This document shows positions 44,725-54,476 of a stretch of 64,000 nucleotides of DNA, piece by piece. The DNA lies in contig NZ_BGNG01000004.1 of the NCBI RefSeq assembly GCF_003203515.1, forward strand, positions 1-64,000, read 5' to 3'. Both the position numbers and the translations under genes were made by a program. The stretch comes from Glaciecola sp. KUL10 (GTDB lineage Bacteria > Pseudomonadota > Gammaproteobacteria > Enterobacterales > Alteromonadaceae). Numbering within the stretch: position 1 is the first letter of the stretch; every line of letters begins with the position of its first letter. Under the pieces are notes generated by a model. That model saw nothing but the letters and a program-made list of their open reading frames with translations. It did not search any database and was not told the DNA's origin.

Positions 44725-47316
44725 ATGTTTGGAAGGTTAAATGCGAATGGTCGCTGTGGGAAAGTGTGGTCAATATGCGCGGCACTCTTATTTTTCTGTC
44801 ATTTTGCGTCAGCAAAGACGGTTACAAGCGATCTTGATTACCTTCCTAAAAATCAAAATTACCTCGCTGATATTCCAACCCCTGAACAGGTACTTGGTTA
44901 TCCAGTAGGCACTTGGCATGTGCGTCATGACCAACTATTAAGCTATATGCGTGCGCTTGATGCAGCCTCTGACCGCATTACCATCACTACAACAGGTCAA
45001 ACTCACGAACAACGTGATTTGATTTTGATGACGATAACGGCTGCCGATAATCACGACAAAATAGCTGATTATCAAAAGGCTCACCTAGAACGTATTCAAA
45101 CGGGCAAAGCTGCGCCATCAGATGCACCACTCTTTATCTATATGGGTTATAGCGTGCACGGAAATGAGCCGTCAGGTGCGAACGCGGCCTTGCTAATTGC
45201 ATATCATCTTGCTGCTTCACAAAGCCCAGAAGTATTGTCGTTGTTAGCTGAAAACGTTGTCCTGCTTGACCCTGCTCTCAATCCAGACGGGCTATCGCGT
45301 TTTGCGCAGTGGGCTAATATGCACAAAGGCAAAAACCTCGTCGCCGATCCTCGCCATCGCGAGCATATTGAACACTGGCCGTCAGGTCGGACCAATCACT
45401 ACTGGTTTGATTTGAACCGCGATTGGCTTTTACTAACGCACCCAGAATCGCAAGCTAGAATCAAACAGTTCCATCAATGGCGACCGCATGTGTTGACTGA
45501 TTTTCATGAAATGGGTACCAACAGCACTTACTTCTTTCAACCGGGTGTGAGTTCGCGCAAAAACCCTTGGACACCAGACACCAATGTGACACTCACAAAG
45601 TCTTTGGGTAACTTCCACGCACAAGCGCTAGACGACACTGACCAGCTTTATTTTACTGAAGAAAGCTTTGACGATTTCTATTATGGCAAGGGTTCAACGT
45701 ATCCAGATGCGCATGGCAGTATTGGGATATTGTTTGAGCAAGCCAGCAGTCGTGGTCATCTGCAAGAATCGATTAACGGTGAGCTTAGCTTTCCTGCCAG
45801 TATACAAAACCAGGTAACAACGTCTTTATCGACTTTTAAAGGTTCTCAAGAAAACAAAGCGGCTATTCTGGCCTATCAGAGTCAATTCCACAGAGATACT
45901 GCTTCGTTGATTAAAGAAGATGATATCGGCGGGTTTGTGGTCTCAGCTAGCAAAAACAAAAGTGCTTTTGAGCGTGCGTTGAGCATCCTTACATCACACA
46001 AGATTAAGTACGAAGTCTTGGATAAAGACTTTTTCTATGACGACAAAACCTTTAATGCTGAACAAAGTGTGTATGTGCCCGTTAATCAAGTTCAATACCG
46101 TTTGATTCGGTCACTTTTTTCTGAACGCCAACGCTTTGTTGATAACACATTTTATGATGTGTCTAACTGGAATTTGCCTCTAGCATTTAACTTACCTTAT
46201 GAATCAGTCAGTCAACGAGCTGCGCGCAAAATATCAAGTACGTCGCAAGGTTTTGAGCATGTTGTGGACAATAGCAATATTGCCGAAAACGCCTATGCCT
46301 ATGTATTTGAGTGGCACGACGCAAAAGCACCGGCATTACTCCAATCATTGTTAGAAAAAGACTTTGAAGTGCGATTAGCAGGAGCTGACTTTGCCGCAAC
46401 TGTTGATGCACAAGGCACTCAAAAAGACTTTAATGCTGGTGCCGTGATGATTTCTCGCGCATTAGCACAACCTGAAAATTGGCAGGCTACGCTTAAGACA
46501 CTTGCTGACGATCATAAGATAGATTTAACGACGATTACCTCTGGTCTAACTTCAAAAGGCATTGATTTGGGCAGTCGCCAGTTTGCAAAAGTGGAATTAC
46601 CAAACGTACTAATGGTGGGTGGAAAAGGTACTTCACAATATGAAGTGGGTGAAATTTGGCACTACCTAGACACTCGCGTTAATTTGCCAGCGACGTTATG
46701 GGATTTAGAAGATCTTAACCGTTGGGATATCGATCGTTATACACACATTATCTTTGCCAATGGGCGTTATGGGTCATTATCAAAATCGACCTTAGAAAAA
46801 ATCGAAAACTGGGTGCAAAAAGGCGGCGTGTTAATCGGGCAGAAAAACGCGGTTAGTTGGTTTGCAAAGAACTCGTGGATTGATAACAAGATCCTCAGCA
46901 ACGAAGATATTGATAATGCGTTTTCGACTCAGGGCCTAGCCTATGGTGACCGTCAAGCCTTACGCGCTAAGAAGTTGATTGCAGGTTCGGTTTACAAAGC
47001 GAAAATAGACCTTACTCATCCACTATTTTTTGGTTATGAAAACGATGAGCTCGCATTCTTTAAAACCAGTAATCTGGTGATGAAAACCTCGGCTGAGCCC
47101 TTTGAAAATATTGCCATTTATAAAGAGAAACCATTGGTGGCTGGCTACACTGCGGATGAGTTGCAAGCATTAATCGGCAATACCACTGCGTTGACGGTTA
47201 AACAACAAGGTAGAGGTGTGGTCATTGCATTTGTCGATAATATCCACTTTAGAGGTTATTGGGACGGCACTAACAAGCTAATGGCAAACAGTATCTTTAT
47301 GTCTAGTCTTTTGTAA
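44725..47316 (+). CDS. Exported M14-family zinc carboxypeptidase-like protein
   Basis: 863 residues with a signal peptide (hydrophobic VWSICAALLFFCHFASA, cut near residue 30). The M14 domain (about 60-370) shows the zinc ligands in YSVHGNEPSGAN (H-x2-E) and the third His in VLTDFHEMGTNS, the substrate-binding LNPDGLSRF and FDLNRDW segments, and the catalytic Glu in GILFEQASSRG. The remaining roughly 490 residues form a long C-terminal region that resembles a class I glutamine-amidotransferase-like fold in its latter part (HIIFANGRYGSLS). GAGG precedes ATG 44725. It lies between nfuA and comF, which are closer together in enterics; a lineage-specific insertion is inferred. Confidence 0.88.
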   Translation: MFGRLNANGRCGKVWSICAALLFFCHFASAKTVTSDLDYLPKNQNYLADIPTPEQVLGYPVGTWHVRHDQLLSYMRALDAASDRITITTTGQTHEQRDLILMTITAADNHDKIADYQKAHLERIQTGKAAPSDAPLFIYMGYSVHGNEPSGANAALLIAYHLAASQSPEVLSLLAENVVLLDPALNPDGLSRFAQWANMHKGKNLVADPRHREHIEHWPSGRTNHYWFDLNRDWLLLTHPESQARIKQFHQWRPHVLTDFHEMGTNSTYFFQPGVSSRKNPWTPDTNVTLTKSLGNFHAQALDDTDQLYFTEESFDDFYYGKGSTYPDAHGSIGILFEQASSRGHLQESINGELSFPASIQNQVTTSLSTFKGSQENKAAILAYQSQFHRDTASLIKEDDIGGFVVSASKNKSAFERALSILTSHKIKYEVLDKDFFYDDKTFNAEQSVYVPVNQVQYRLIRSLFSERQRFVDNTFYDVSNWNLPLAFNLPYESVSQRAARKISSTSQGFEHVVDNSNIAENAYAYVFEWHDAKAPALLQSLLEKDFEVRLAGADFAATVDAQGTQKDFNAGAVMISRALAQPENWQATLKTLADDHKIDLTTITSGLTSKGIDLGSRQFAKVELPNVLMVGGKGTSQYEVGEIWHYLDTRVNLPATLWDLEDLNRWDIDRYTHIIFANGRYGSLSKSTLEKIENWVQKGGVLIGQKNAVSWFAKNSWIDNKILSNEDIDNAFSTQGLAYGDRQALRAKKLIAGSVYKAKIDLTHPLFFGYENDELAFFKTSNLVMKTSAEPFENIAIYKEKPLVAGYTADELQALIGNTTALTVKQQGRGVVIAFVDNIHFRGYWDGTNKLMANSIFMSSLL

Positions 47317-47322
47317 GTACGC

Positions 47323-48105
47323 TTAGGTCTTAGCATCACTGGTTAACGATATTGCCATTGTGATGACAGTAATTTGCAAGTCAGCTTGCTTGGCTTGCAA
47401 GGCACTACAAGCTTGATTGATGGTTGCGCCAGTTGTGATCACGTCATCGATGAGCGCAAGGTGTTGATAAGGAAGTTCGTCAACACAAGCAAAGGCATCT
47501 TTAAGGTTGCTTTGCCGTTGCTCTGGATTCAGCTTGGCTTGTGCTTGGGTATGTCGCACTCTTGCCAACGGATTGATGACAGGAATAGAGAAGTGTTGCC
47601 CCAATAAATCCGCCAAAATTTGTGCCTGATTATATTGGCGTCGCATATAACGTAGATGGCTCAATGGGATTGGCACTAGTGCTTCTATAGACTCAAGGCA
47701 AAGCGGATGCACACGTTTAATAAACCAGTCGGTAATGATATGTGCGCAATACACCTTTTGAGCAAATTTTAAGTCTAAAATGAGTTTATCTACTGGCCAT
47801 TTGTATTCACTAAGGACAATCAAATTAGCATAATTTGGGGTCAGTAAGTGCTTATTAATTTTTGGATTGTTGAGTAGGTTTACGCGCGTCGAATGCATCC
47901 AATAATGGGTTAAAAAAATGTTTGATTGAGGCCCGTTAAGCAAGTCTTTTTCACAATATTGACAGGTTAGTAATCCACTCGTTTGATGACAGAAATAGCA
48001 ATGTTGGTGGCCGATAAACGCAGCTGTTTTTGATATTAAGTTATCACGCATCTGCTTAATTTTATTTAAAGCTGAGTGCAAAATAAGGCGCTGTCTATTG
48101 GTCAT
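47323..48105 (-). CDS. comF: ComF/GntX-family phosphoribosyltransferase-like protein
   Basis: 260 residues. An N-terminal zinc ribbon with two Cys-x2-Cys pairs (CYFCHQTSGLLTCQYC, about residues 37-52) precedes a type I phosphoribosyltransferase fold containing the PRPP-loop ALIDDVITTGATINQAC near residue 220. Relatives act in DNA uptake for competence or catabolism (ComF, GntX). It is divergent from bioH with 45 nt between starts, as gntX and bioH are arranged in enterics, and convergent with the M14 peptidase, 6 nt apart. Confidence 0.92.
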   Translation of the reverse strand: MTNRQRLILHSALNKIKQMRDNLISKTAAFIGHQHCYFCHQTSGLLTCQYCEKDLLNGPQSNIFLTHYWMHSTRVNLLNNPKINKHLLTPNYANLIVLSEYKWPVDKLILDLKFAQKVYCAHIITDWFIKRVHPLCLESIEALVPIPLSHLRYMRRQYNQAQILADLLGQHFSIPVINPLARVRHTQAQAKLNPEQRQSNLKDAFACVDELPYQHLALIDDVITTGATINQACSALQAKQADLQITVITMAISLTSDAKT

Positions 48106-48150
48106 ATTTCAACATGGCAAAATCGTAAATTTGAAAGGTAGTTTAGCAAG

Positions 48151-48966
48151 ATGAATCAACTTAGTAGCCTGTCGTCTAGATCTGAACCAACGCTTGTTTT
48201 TCTTCATGGTTGGGGTATGAACAGTGGCGTTTGGACGTCACTGACTAATATGTTAAACAAGCATGTAAAGTGTCAGTGTATCGACTTACCTGGCTATGGT
48301 GACGCTCATGACGTTGATGTCACGCCAGAACACTATAACCTAGTCTATTTAGCTAATTGGGTAGAGACGCGACTTCCCGAAAACTCAATATTGGTAGGTT
48401 GGTCGCTAGGCGGGCTAGTCGCTCAAAAGATTGCGATTGATGATCCTAGCAAATTATCAGGGCTTGTGTGTATCGCAAGCACGCCAAAGTTTGAAGAAAG
48501 TCACGATTGGTTGGGCATCAAACCTAATGTGTTAGATTTATTCCATCGTCAACTAAGTGACGATCACGGCAAGACCTTAAATCGATTTTTAGCAATTCAA
48601 ATGCAAGGGATTGCTGATATTTCTGCAAGAAAAGCCGCGATTAGAACCTTATCTGAACGACTTTTATCAAAGCCTTCACCTAATCCTGCTTTGCTAGATG
48701 CGGGCTTGTCTTTGTTAAGTACCGTTGATTTACGTGAAGCCATCGGTAAGATCGTGTTACCAACACTGCGTATCTACGGTCGATTGGATTTATTGATCCC
48801 CTATAAAGTGATTGAAAAAATCGCGGATTTACATCCAAATAGCACTAGCATTGTTCACAAAAAAGCGTCTCACGCGCCATTTGTCACTGATTGCGAGCAA
48901 ATTTATGACGATATAATGGCCTTTTTGAATCAAACTCAACTCACTAATTCTATTGATAAAAAATAG
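48151..48966 (+). CDS. bioH: Pimeloyl-ACP methyl ester esterase
   Basis: Alpha/beta hydrolase that cleaves the methyl ester of pimeloyl-ACP, releasing the biotin precursor. HGWGMNSGVW forms the oxyanion region, the nucleophile Ser85 is in VGWSLGGLV, Asp is in YGRLDLLIP near residue 212, and the catalytic His is in KKASHAPF near residue 241. 271 residues versus 256 in E. coli, with a slightly longer N-terminus. The divergent comF neighbour supports orthology with bioH rather than a generic hydrolase. Other biotin genes are not in the window. Confidence 0.92.
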   Translation: MNQLSSLSSRSEPTLVFLHGWGMNSGVWTSLTNMLNKHVKCQCIDLPGYGDAHDVDVTPEHYNLVYLANWVETRLPENSILVGWSLGGLVAQKIAIDDPSKLSGLVCIASTPKFEESHDWLGIKPNVLDLFHRQLSDDHGKTLNRFLAIQMQGIADISARKAAIRTLSERLLSKPSPNPALLDAGLSLLSTVDLREAIGKIVLPTLRIYGRLDLLIPYKVIEKIADLHPNSTSIVHKKASHAPFVTDCEQIYDDIMAFLNQTQLTNSIDKK

Positions 48967-49105
48967 TCACCTGTAAATAAATATGTACGAAAGTTGAACA
49001 GATAGCCTATTTTGCCGTCAGTATTAGCTATTTTAACTTCAGTTTTGTAAAGAATTGGTCGATAATTAGACACACTGAAAAGTGTTTTGATTATGAGGTT
49101 CAAAC

Positions 49106-49342
49106 ATGATTTCACCGATAAATGGTGCTCAATCCGCATTGTATTCTGGTTTTGAAGGCTACAAACGCGGCGAAGCTAAGGTCACCGAGGCTGCTGCGAA
49201 CATCGCAACGCGCCCAGCACAAAGCAACTTAAACGAAAGTGTTGTCGACTTGACCACTGGCAGTTTACAAGCGCAGGCTTCGGCAAGCGTAATTAAACGT
49301 GCCGATGAAATGCTTGGCACACTGATCGATACACTGGCGTAA
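49106..49342 (+). CDS. Mini-protein resembling the fused D0 ends of flagellar rod/hook proteins
   Basis: 78 residues. The first half (ALYSGFEGYKRGEAKVTEAAANIATRP) resembles the N-terminal helix and ANNIAN motif of FlgB/C/F/G-type axial proteins. The second half (VVDLTTGSLQAQASASVIKRADEMLGTLIDTL) resembles their C-terminal helix ending in DEMLGTLL. The whole folded middle of such proteins is missing, so it looks like a D0-only coiled-coil protein. No signal peptide. The next gene, a putative metalloprotease, starts 9 nt downstream. A sigma-28-like -10 (GTCGATAA at 49058-49065) is present without a matching -35. Confidence 0.7.
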   Translation: MISPINGAQSALYSGFEGYKRGEAKVTEAAANIATRPAQSNLNESVVDLTTGSLQAQASASVIKRADEMLGTLIDTLA

Positions 49343-49351
49343 GTAAATACG

Positions 49352-50173
49352 ATGAACGTTGTCACGCCTTTACCCATTGCGAACGGATTTCCAACCAATA
49401 ACGTTGGAACAGAATCGGCGCGCCGTGATAACGTGCAACGTGAGATCATTCCTGCACTTGCTCAAAACGAAAAATCAGCTACCGAGAAAGGACTTGCAAA
49501 TGAGCAAGAGCGTTCTTCGTCAAATGCGTTTAACAATCCTACTTACGAAAAACCCAGTGCAAATCAGCAGTCGACGCCATTCGATCCGACACAAGCATCG
49601 ATAGGCGAGCAAACTAACGATACCCAGCAAGAATCAGCGGGTAAACAAGACGCAAAAGATAAGCAATCAGAACAGCAAGAGCAAAAAGAAATTGCCGATT
49701 TAAAGGCGCGTGATTTAGAAGTTCGACTGCACGAACAGGCGCACGCCGCCGTGGGTGGACAATACGCTGGCTCACCTACTTACGAATATGAGAAAGGCCC
49801 TGATGGCAATCGCTATGCGGTTGCGGGCGAAGTCAAAATAGACGTTTCAGAAGCTAAAGAGCCAGAAGAAACGGTGCGTAAAATGCAGCAAGTTAAGGCC
49901 GCAGCACTGGCACCGGCTGAACCCTCTACTCAAGACTATAAGGTAGCGTCAGAGGCCTCACAAAAAGAACAAGCTGCGCGTTCTGAAATGTCGCAAGAAC
50001 GCGTTAAAGAACTAACGGAATCATCGGGCGAACAAGCATCGGATAATGATTCATCATTTGATGCAAACAGTTTTGAACAAAGCGATACTGTTGCAAAAAC
50101 TAAAAGCGTTATTGATGGCTTTTACTCAAAAATAGGTAAAAGCCAACAAAGCGGGGTTTCACTCAGCGCATAG
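49352..50173 (+). CDS. SprA-related putative metalloprotease
   Basis: 273-residue protein. Residues 1-110 are low-complexity, rich in Gln, Ser, Asn and Glu, and probably disordered. The conserved core (about 115-190) has the zinc-protease motif HEQAH at 127-131 within EVRLHEQAHAAVGGQYAGSP, followed by YEKGPDGNRYAVAGEVKIDV and EPEETVRKMQQV, the pattern of the SprA-related catalytic domain (PF12118). The tail is again polar. No signal peptide. It is adjacent to the D0-like mini-protein, a likely two-gene unit. Proteolysis has not been demonstrated to my knowledge for this family. Confidence 0.82.
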   Translation: MNVVTPLPIANGFPTNNVGTESARRDNVQREIIPALAQNEKSATEKGLANEQERSSSNAFNNPTYEKPSANQQSTPFDPTQASIGEQTNDTQQESAGKQDAKDKQSEQQEQKEIADLKARDLEVRLHEQAHAAVGGQYAGSPTYEYEKGPDGNRYAVAGEVKIDVSEAKEPEETVRKMQQVKAAALAPAEPSTQDYKVASEASQKEQAARSEMSQERVKELTESSGEQASDNDSSFDANSFEQSDTVAKTKSVIDGFYSKIGKSQQSGVSLSA

Positions 50174-50210
50174 TTCGTAACACTTAGTGCTTACTAACAG
50201 CGCCTATTAT

Positions 50211-52535
50211 CTACTTTTTAGCCTTTGCAAATGCATCTGCAAAGGCATTACCCATTGCCGCATTTCCAAACGACTTTTGATTACTCGCTGGTTTATTCGG
50301 CGCTTTTTTGTGCGCTTGCTGCTTGGTCTGAGGCTTCTGCTTTGACGCATTTGCTTGATTGGCGGTCGGCTCATCATCTAAACGCATGGTTAACGAGATT
50401 CGCTTGCGTTGTGTGTCTACTTCCATGACTTTGACTTTAACAACATCGCCTGTTTTCACGACTTCGCGAGGATCTTTGATAAAGGTATTCGAGATAGAAG
50501 AAATATGCACTAAGCCATCTTGATGCACGCCAATATCAACAAAGGCACCAAAGTTAGCAACGTTGCTGATGACGCCTTCTAAGATCATACCGACTTTAAG
50601 GTCTGCAACCGTTTCAACACCCTCTTTAAAGCTTGCCGTTTTGAATTCTGGACGTGGATCGCGGCCTGGCTTATCAAGCTCTTTTAAAATATCAACAACA
50701 GTGGGGCGACCAAACTCATCGGTAATAAAATCATCGGGTGATAACTGTTTCAGCAAATCGGTATTGCCAATCATATCGTTAACCGCATGGCCTGATTTAG
50801 CGACAATCGTATCCACGACTTGATATGCTTCTGGGTGAACGGCCGATGCATCCAATGGATTGCTGCCATTCATCACTCTTAAAAATCCGGCTGCTTGCTC
50901 AAATGCCTTAGGACCAAGACGTTCGACTTTTTTCAAGGCTTTGCGATCATTAAACGCACCGTTTTGATCGCGATAATTTACGATATTTTGAGCAAGGGTT
51001 TTGTTCAGTCCCGACACATGACTGAGCAATGCAATAGACGCAGTATTTAAATCAACGCCTACCGCGTTTACACAATCCTCTATCACCAAATCAAGTGACT
51101 TGCCTAATAGGCTTTGGCTAACGTCATGTTGATATTGGCCAACTCCAATCGCTTTGGGCTCTATCTTCACCAGCTCGGCAAGCGGGTCTTGTAAGCGGCG
51201 TGCTATTGATACTGCGCCGCGCAAAGATACATCCATGCCTGGTAGTTCTTTTGAAGCAAGTTCAGACGCTGAGTATACCGAGGCGCCCGCTTCGCTGATC
51301 ACGATTTTTTGCACACCCAACTCAGGAATGGCTTTGAGTACCTCACTTACAAGCTTGTCTGTTTCTCTAGAACCAGTGCCGTTACCGATACTGATTAACT
51401 GAACCTTGTGCTGTTTACACAATGTTGCCAAAGTGCGTGCTGATTTATCGAATTGGTTTTGCGGCTGATGCGGAAAAATGGTGGTGGTATGTAAAACCTT
51501 GCCGGTTTCATCAACAATTGCGACTTTTACCCCCGTTCGCAAACCAGGATCAAGACCCATGGTGACTTTAGGGCCAGCCGGAGCAGCCATTAGTAAATCA
51601 TTTAGATTTTTAGCAAATACTTTAATGGCTTCTTCTTCGGCTTGTTCGCGCAGTTTGCCAAACAGCTCTGTTTCCATATGCAAGAGTATTTTAATTTTCC
51701 ACGCCCACTGAACAACGCCTTGCAGCCACTTATCACGCGAGGTGCTATGCAAGTTTAAACCTAGGCTTCTGCATATAATATCTTCGCAATGAGAGTGTTT
51801 AACACTGTCTTCTTGTTGTGGATCAGCATCGATATTGACCTGCAAGATCCCTTCGTTTCGACCTCTGAAGATCGCAAGTGCACGGTGTGAAGGCACTTTA
51901 GAATAGCTTTCTGAATATTCAAAGTAGTCGCTATATTTTTCGCCTTCTTTTTCTTTACCCGCAAGCACTTTACTTTTTACGTGTGCATGTTTGTTTAGGT
52001 AGCTTCTGATTGCGGCAAGTAACTCAGCGTTTTCTGCAAAACGTTCCATCAAAATGAATTTTGCACCGTCGAGCGCAGCTTTGGAATCGGTGATTCCTTT
52101 CTCTTCATTGATGAAGGTTTGCGCTAAGGCTTCTGGGTCTGCAGATGGGTCATTAAAAAGTGTGTCAGCAAGTGGCTCTAAGCCAGCTTCAATGGCAATT
52201 TGTCCTTTGGTTCTGCGCTTCGGCTTAAATGGCAAATATAAATCTTCAAGCGCAGTTTTATTGTCTGCACTGAGTAATTTAGTTTTCAAAGATTCGTCTA
52301 ACTTGCCTTGTTCATCAATCGATTTGATGATCACTTTGCGTCGATCTTCTAAATCGCGCAGATAAACCAGTCGCTGTTCAAGTGTGCGCAGTTGAGTATC
52401 ATCTAAGCCTTGCGTCACCTCTTTTCGATAGCGAGCAATAAAGGGAACAGTTGCACCTTCATCTAATAATTTTACAGCGGCAGTAATTTGAGCTGCACTC
52501 GCGTTGAGCTCATTGGCAATTTTTTCGATGATCAT
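50211..52535 (-). CDS. tex: Transcription accessory protein Tex
   Basis: 774-residue RNA-binding protein. Order: N-terminal helical/HTH region ([16 protein letters not shown]), a YqgF/RNase H-like domain (about residues 325-450, [17 protein letters not shown]), helix-hairpin-helix motifs (about 495-565, [17 protein letters not shown]) and an S1 domain (about 648-720, [22 protein letters not shown]). The C-terminus after the S1 domain is a lysine/glutamine/alanine-rich extension. Implicated in transcription fidelity and stress or toxin expression in other bacteria. It lies 72 nt downstream of greB on the same strand, the greB-tex order of E. coli. Confidence 0.96.
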   Translation of the reverse strand: MIIEKIANELNASAAQITAAVKLLDEGATVPFIARYRKEVTQGLDDTQLRTLEQRLVYLRDLEDRRKVIIKSIDEQGKLDESLKTKLLSADNKTALEDLYLPFKPKRRTKGQIAIEAGLEPLADTLFNDPSADPEALAQTFINEEKGITDSKAALDGAKFILMERFAENAELLAAIRSYLNKHAHVKSKVLAGKEKEGEKYSDYFEYSESYSKVPSHRALAIFRGRNEGILQVNIDADPQQEDSVKHSHCEDIICRSLGLNLHSTSRDKWLQGVVQWAWKIKILLHMETELFGKLREQAEEEAIKVFAKNLNDLLMAAPAGPKVTMGLDPGLRTGVKVAIVDETGKVLHTTTIFPHQPQNQFDKSARTLATLCKQHKVQLISIGNGTGSRETDKLVSEVLKAIPELGVQKIVISEAGASVYSASELASKELPGMDVSLRGAVSIARRLQDPLAELVKIEPKAIGVGQYQHDVSQSLLGKSLDLVIEDCVNAVGVDLNTASIALLSHVSGLNKTLAQNIVNYRDQNGAFNDRKALKKVERLGPKAFEQAAGFLRVMNGSNPLDASAVHPEAYQVVDTIVAKSGHAVNDMIGNTDLLKQLSPDDFITDEFGRPTVVDILKELDKPGRDPRPEFKTASFKEGVETVADLKVGMILEGVISNVANFGAFVDIGVHQDGLVHISSISNTFIKDPREVVKTGDVVKVKVMEVDTQRKRISLTMRLDDEPTANQANASKQKPQTKQQAHKKAPNKPASNQKSFGNAAMGNAFADAFAKAKK

Positions 52536-52607
52536 GAAAGACTCTGATGGATAGATGATTAGTAAGATTTTCTAGGCCGAATGATAACATTCAAGTCGAT
52601 GGATTTG

Positions 52608-53105
52608 CTACGTATCCGATAGCCAATTTTCAGGTTTTTGATAGCTAATATTCACTACCCACCATTCAAACTTGCCTGCTTCAGTGCTTACGTGGACTTC
52701 GTCATCAACTTGTTTTTTCAAACAGGCGCGTGCCATGGGTGAGTCGATTGATATATAGCCTTTGCGACCGAAGATTTCGTCATAGCCAACGATTCTGAAT
52801 TGCAGTGTTTCTTCTTTGCTATTTTCTAGCTCTACATAAGCTCCAAAAAATATTCGACCGTCTTGTTGTGGGTCATAATCAACTACTTTTAAGCGTTCTA
52901 GTGCTTTTGTGATATAGCGTACACGTCGATCAATTTCTCTGAGTTTCTTTTTGTTGTATTGATAGTCTGCATTTTCACTTCGGTCACCAAGACTTGCTGC
53001 CCATGTCACCTTTTTGGTTATTTCAGGGCGTTCTTCACGCCATAAAAAGTCGAGTTCTCTTTTTAGCGCTTCATATCCTTCGCGAGTAATTATTTGGGTA
53101 GGCAA
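52608..53105 (-). CDS. greB: Transcription elongation factor GreB
   Basis: 165-residue RNA polymerase secondary-channel factor that stimulates cleavage of backtracked transcripts. The N-terminal coiled coil (residues 1-80, ITREGYEALKRELDFLWREERPE) carries the acidic tip region ASLGDRSENADYQYNKKK, and the C-terminal globular domain includes FRIVGYDEIFGRKGYISIDSPMARA. The RSENADYQYNKKKLREID variant and the length mark it as GreB rather than GreA. Followed by tex on the same strand. Confidence 0.96.
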   Translation of the reverse strand: MPTQIITREGYEALKRELDFLWREERPEITKKVTWAASLGDRSENADYQYNKKKLREIDRRVRYITKALERLKVVDYDPQQDGRIFFGAYVELENSKEETLQFRIVGYDEIFGRKGYISIDSPMARACLKKQVDDEVHVSTEAGKFEWWVVNISYQKPENWLSDT

Positions 53106-53301
53106 ATTAGCAATCTCTTATATGAACTGATTTACATTAAATGGTACAATTAATTAACAAATATGGCGAAAAAATGAACATTAATCTGTACGTTAATGTC
53201 ATTATATCCGATACTAGCACTTTGGACTTTATTAGCGGTAGGCGACGACTACGCTAGGTGCTTCACGTATTCAACGCCATAAACAATCTTTGGAGAAGTT
53301 T

Positions 53302-53556
53302 ATGGGATTAAACCAAAATCACAACAACAATATTGAACATTTACCCGTTAAACATTTTATGATCGTTTTTCTGGGGTTTTTAGTGTTTATTACAGGTTTG
53401 TTTTTGATGGGCTACAGCTTTTTTGCTTGGATGCTTGTGTCAGATTCACTGCAATCACTTACCTATTTTAGTATTGGTGTGCTGACTTGTTACTTGGGTA
53501 GAAAAATAATCAGAAAGATGAGTAAAAAACAATACATCGCAAACGTAGTAGAGTAA
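53302..53556 (+). CDS. Small two-helix membrane protein of unknown function
   Basis: 84 residues from ATG 53302, which follows GGAG (53292-53295) by 6 nt; the in-frame TTG at 53290 overlaps that Shine-Dalgarno and is rejected. Two membrane helices (about residues 17-40 and 48-66) are joined by a short loop, with a basic C-terminal tail (GRKIIRKMSKKQ). Family not recognised. It is isolated between greB (divergent) and fkpA (convergent), ending in a shared terminator. Confidence 0.65.
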   Translation: MGLNQNHNNNIEHLPVKHFMIVFLGFLVFITGLFLMGYSFFAWMLVSDSLQSLTYFSIGVLTCYLGRKIIRKMSKKQYIANVVE

Positions 53557-53582
53557 CGCCATTGTCTGAACGACAATGGCGT
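53556..53582. terminator. Bidirectional-looking terminator between convergent genes
   Basis: Perfect 11-bp stem ACGCCATTGTC/GACAATGGCGT with a 5-nt loop, beginning at the last base of the small membrane gene and ending 26 nt before the fkpA stop. ATTATTCG follows on the plus strand; no T run on the minus side. Confidence 0.7.
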
Positions 53583-53608
53583 ATTATTCGAATCAAAGAT
53601 ATTCGATA

Positions 53609-54379
53609 TTATTTACTAACAATTTCTAATAACTCAACATCAAAAATAAGCGTTGAGTTTGGCCCGATGATTGGGCCTTGTTGACGTTCGCCGTATGCTA
53701 AATTAGCAGGGATGTGGAAGCGATATTTTGAACCTTCTGTCATTAATTGAACACCTTCAGTCCAGCCAGAGATTACACCGTTCAGAGGGAACTCAGCAGG
53801 CGTGCCGCGTGAGTATGATGAATCAAACTCAGTGCCGTCTATAACTGTTCCACGATAGTGAACCTTTACAGTGTCAGTTGCGGCTGGACGCTCGCCTTCA
53901 CCTTCAATTAACACTTCGTACTGAAGACCAGATTCGGTAGTCGTAACGCCTTCGCGCTTACCATTTTCAGCAAGATATGTTTGGCCTTCTTCAAGGTTCT
54001 TAACTTTTGATGCTTCTTCTTTGGCTGCCATCTTTTCACGTAAGACTGCATCAGAAGCTTGTGTTAATTGCTGAATCTCTTGCATGTTGTAGATGGTTTC
54101 TTTTTCGAGTCCGTCTTTAAAGCCTTGCATCAAGGCTTCTAAATCAGTTTCGACTTCAAACGTATTTTGTTGTTCGATACGGTTTTGTGCAAATAAACCC
54201 ATGCTAGCACCAAGTGCATAAGAATGCTTTTGTGCATCGGTAGTGTATGGGTCTTCTTTACTTGTTTGTTCAGTACTTGCTGCAGTCTCGGCCGTTTCTG
54301 CTTGTTGTGCGTCTTGTTTTTGACAAGCACTAAGTGCTAATGCAGATAGGATTGCTAGCGCCAGGGTAGCCTTCTTCAT
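53609..54379 (-). CDS. fkpA: FKBP-type peptidyl-prolyl isomerase, FkpA-like lipoprotein
   Basis: 256-residue periplasmic folding factor. The signal peptide ends in a lipobox-like LALSACQK, so Cys19 is probably lipidated. The N-terminal dimerisation helices (about 45-140, HSYALGASMGLF) resemble FkpA/Mip. The FKBP domain (about 150-255) has VKVHYRGTVIDGTEFDSSYSRG, NGVISGWTEGVQLM and the closing STLIFDVELLEI. It is divergent from the WD40-like lipoprotein gene. fkpA-slyX proximity is conserved with enterics. Confidence 0.93.
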   Translation of the reverse strand: MKKATLALAILSALALSACQKQDAQQAETAETAASTEQTSKEDPYTTDAQKHSYALGASMGLFAQNRIEQQNTFEVETDLEALMQGFKDGLEKETIYNMQEIQQLTQASDAVLREKMAAKEEASKVKNLEEGQTYLAENGKREGVTTTESGLQYEVLIEGEGERPAATDTVKVHYRGTVIDGTEFDSSYSRGTPAEFPLNGVISGWTEGVQLMTEGSKYRFHIPANLAYGERQQGPIIGPNSTLIFDVELLEIVSK

Positions 54380-54476
54380 TAAATCTCTCCAATATTGTTA
54401 TTGTTTGAAGGTTGCGGAATTTTGTATTACTGCCGCTATAGTAAAGGTCAAGACACAAAGAAGAAACCACTTTCCC

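Noticed and set aside
54405-54476. N-terminal extension of the WD40-like protein
   Set aside because: Would bury the lipoprotein signal peptide; the lipobox fixes the start at 54477.
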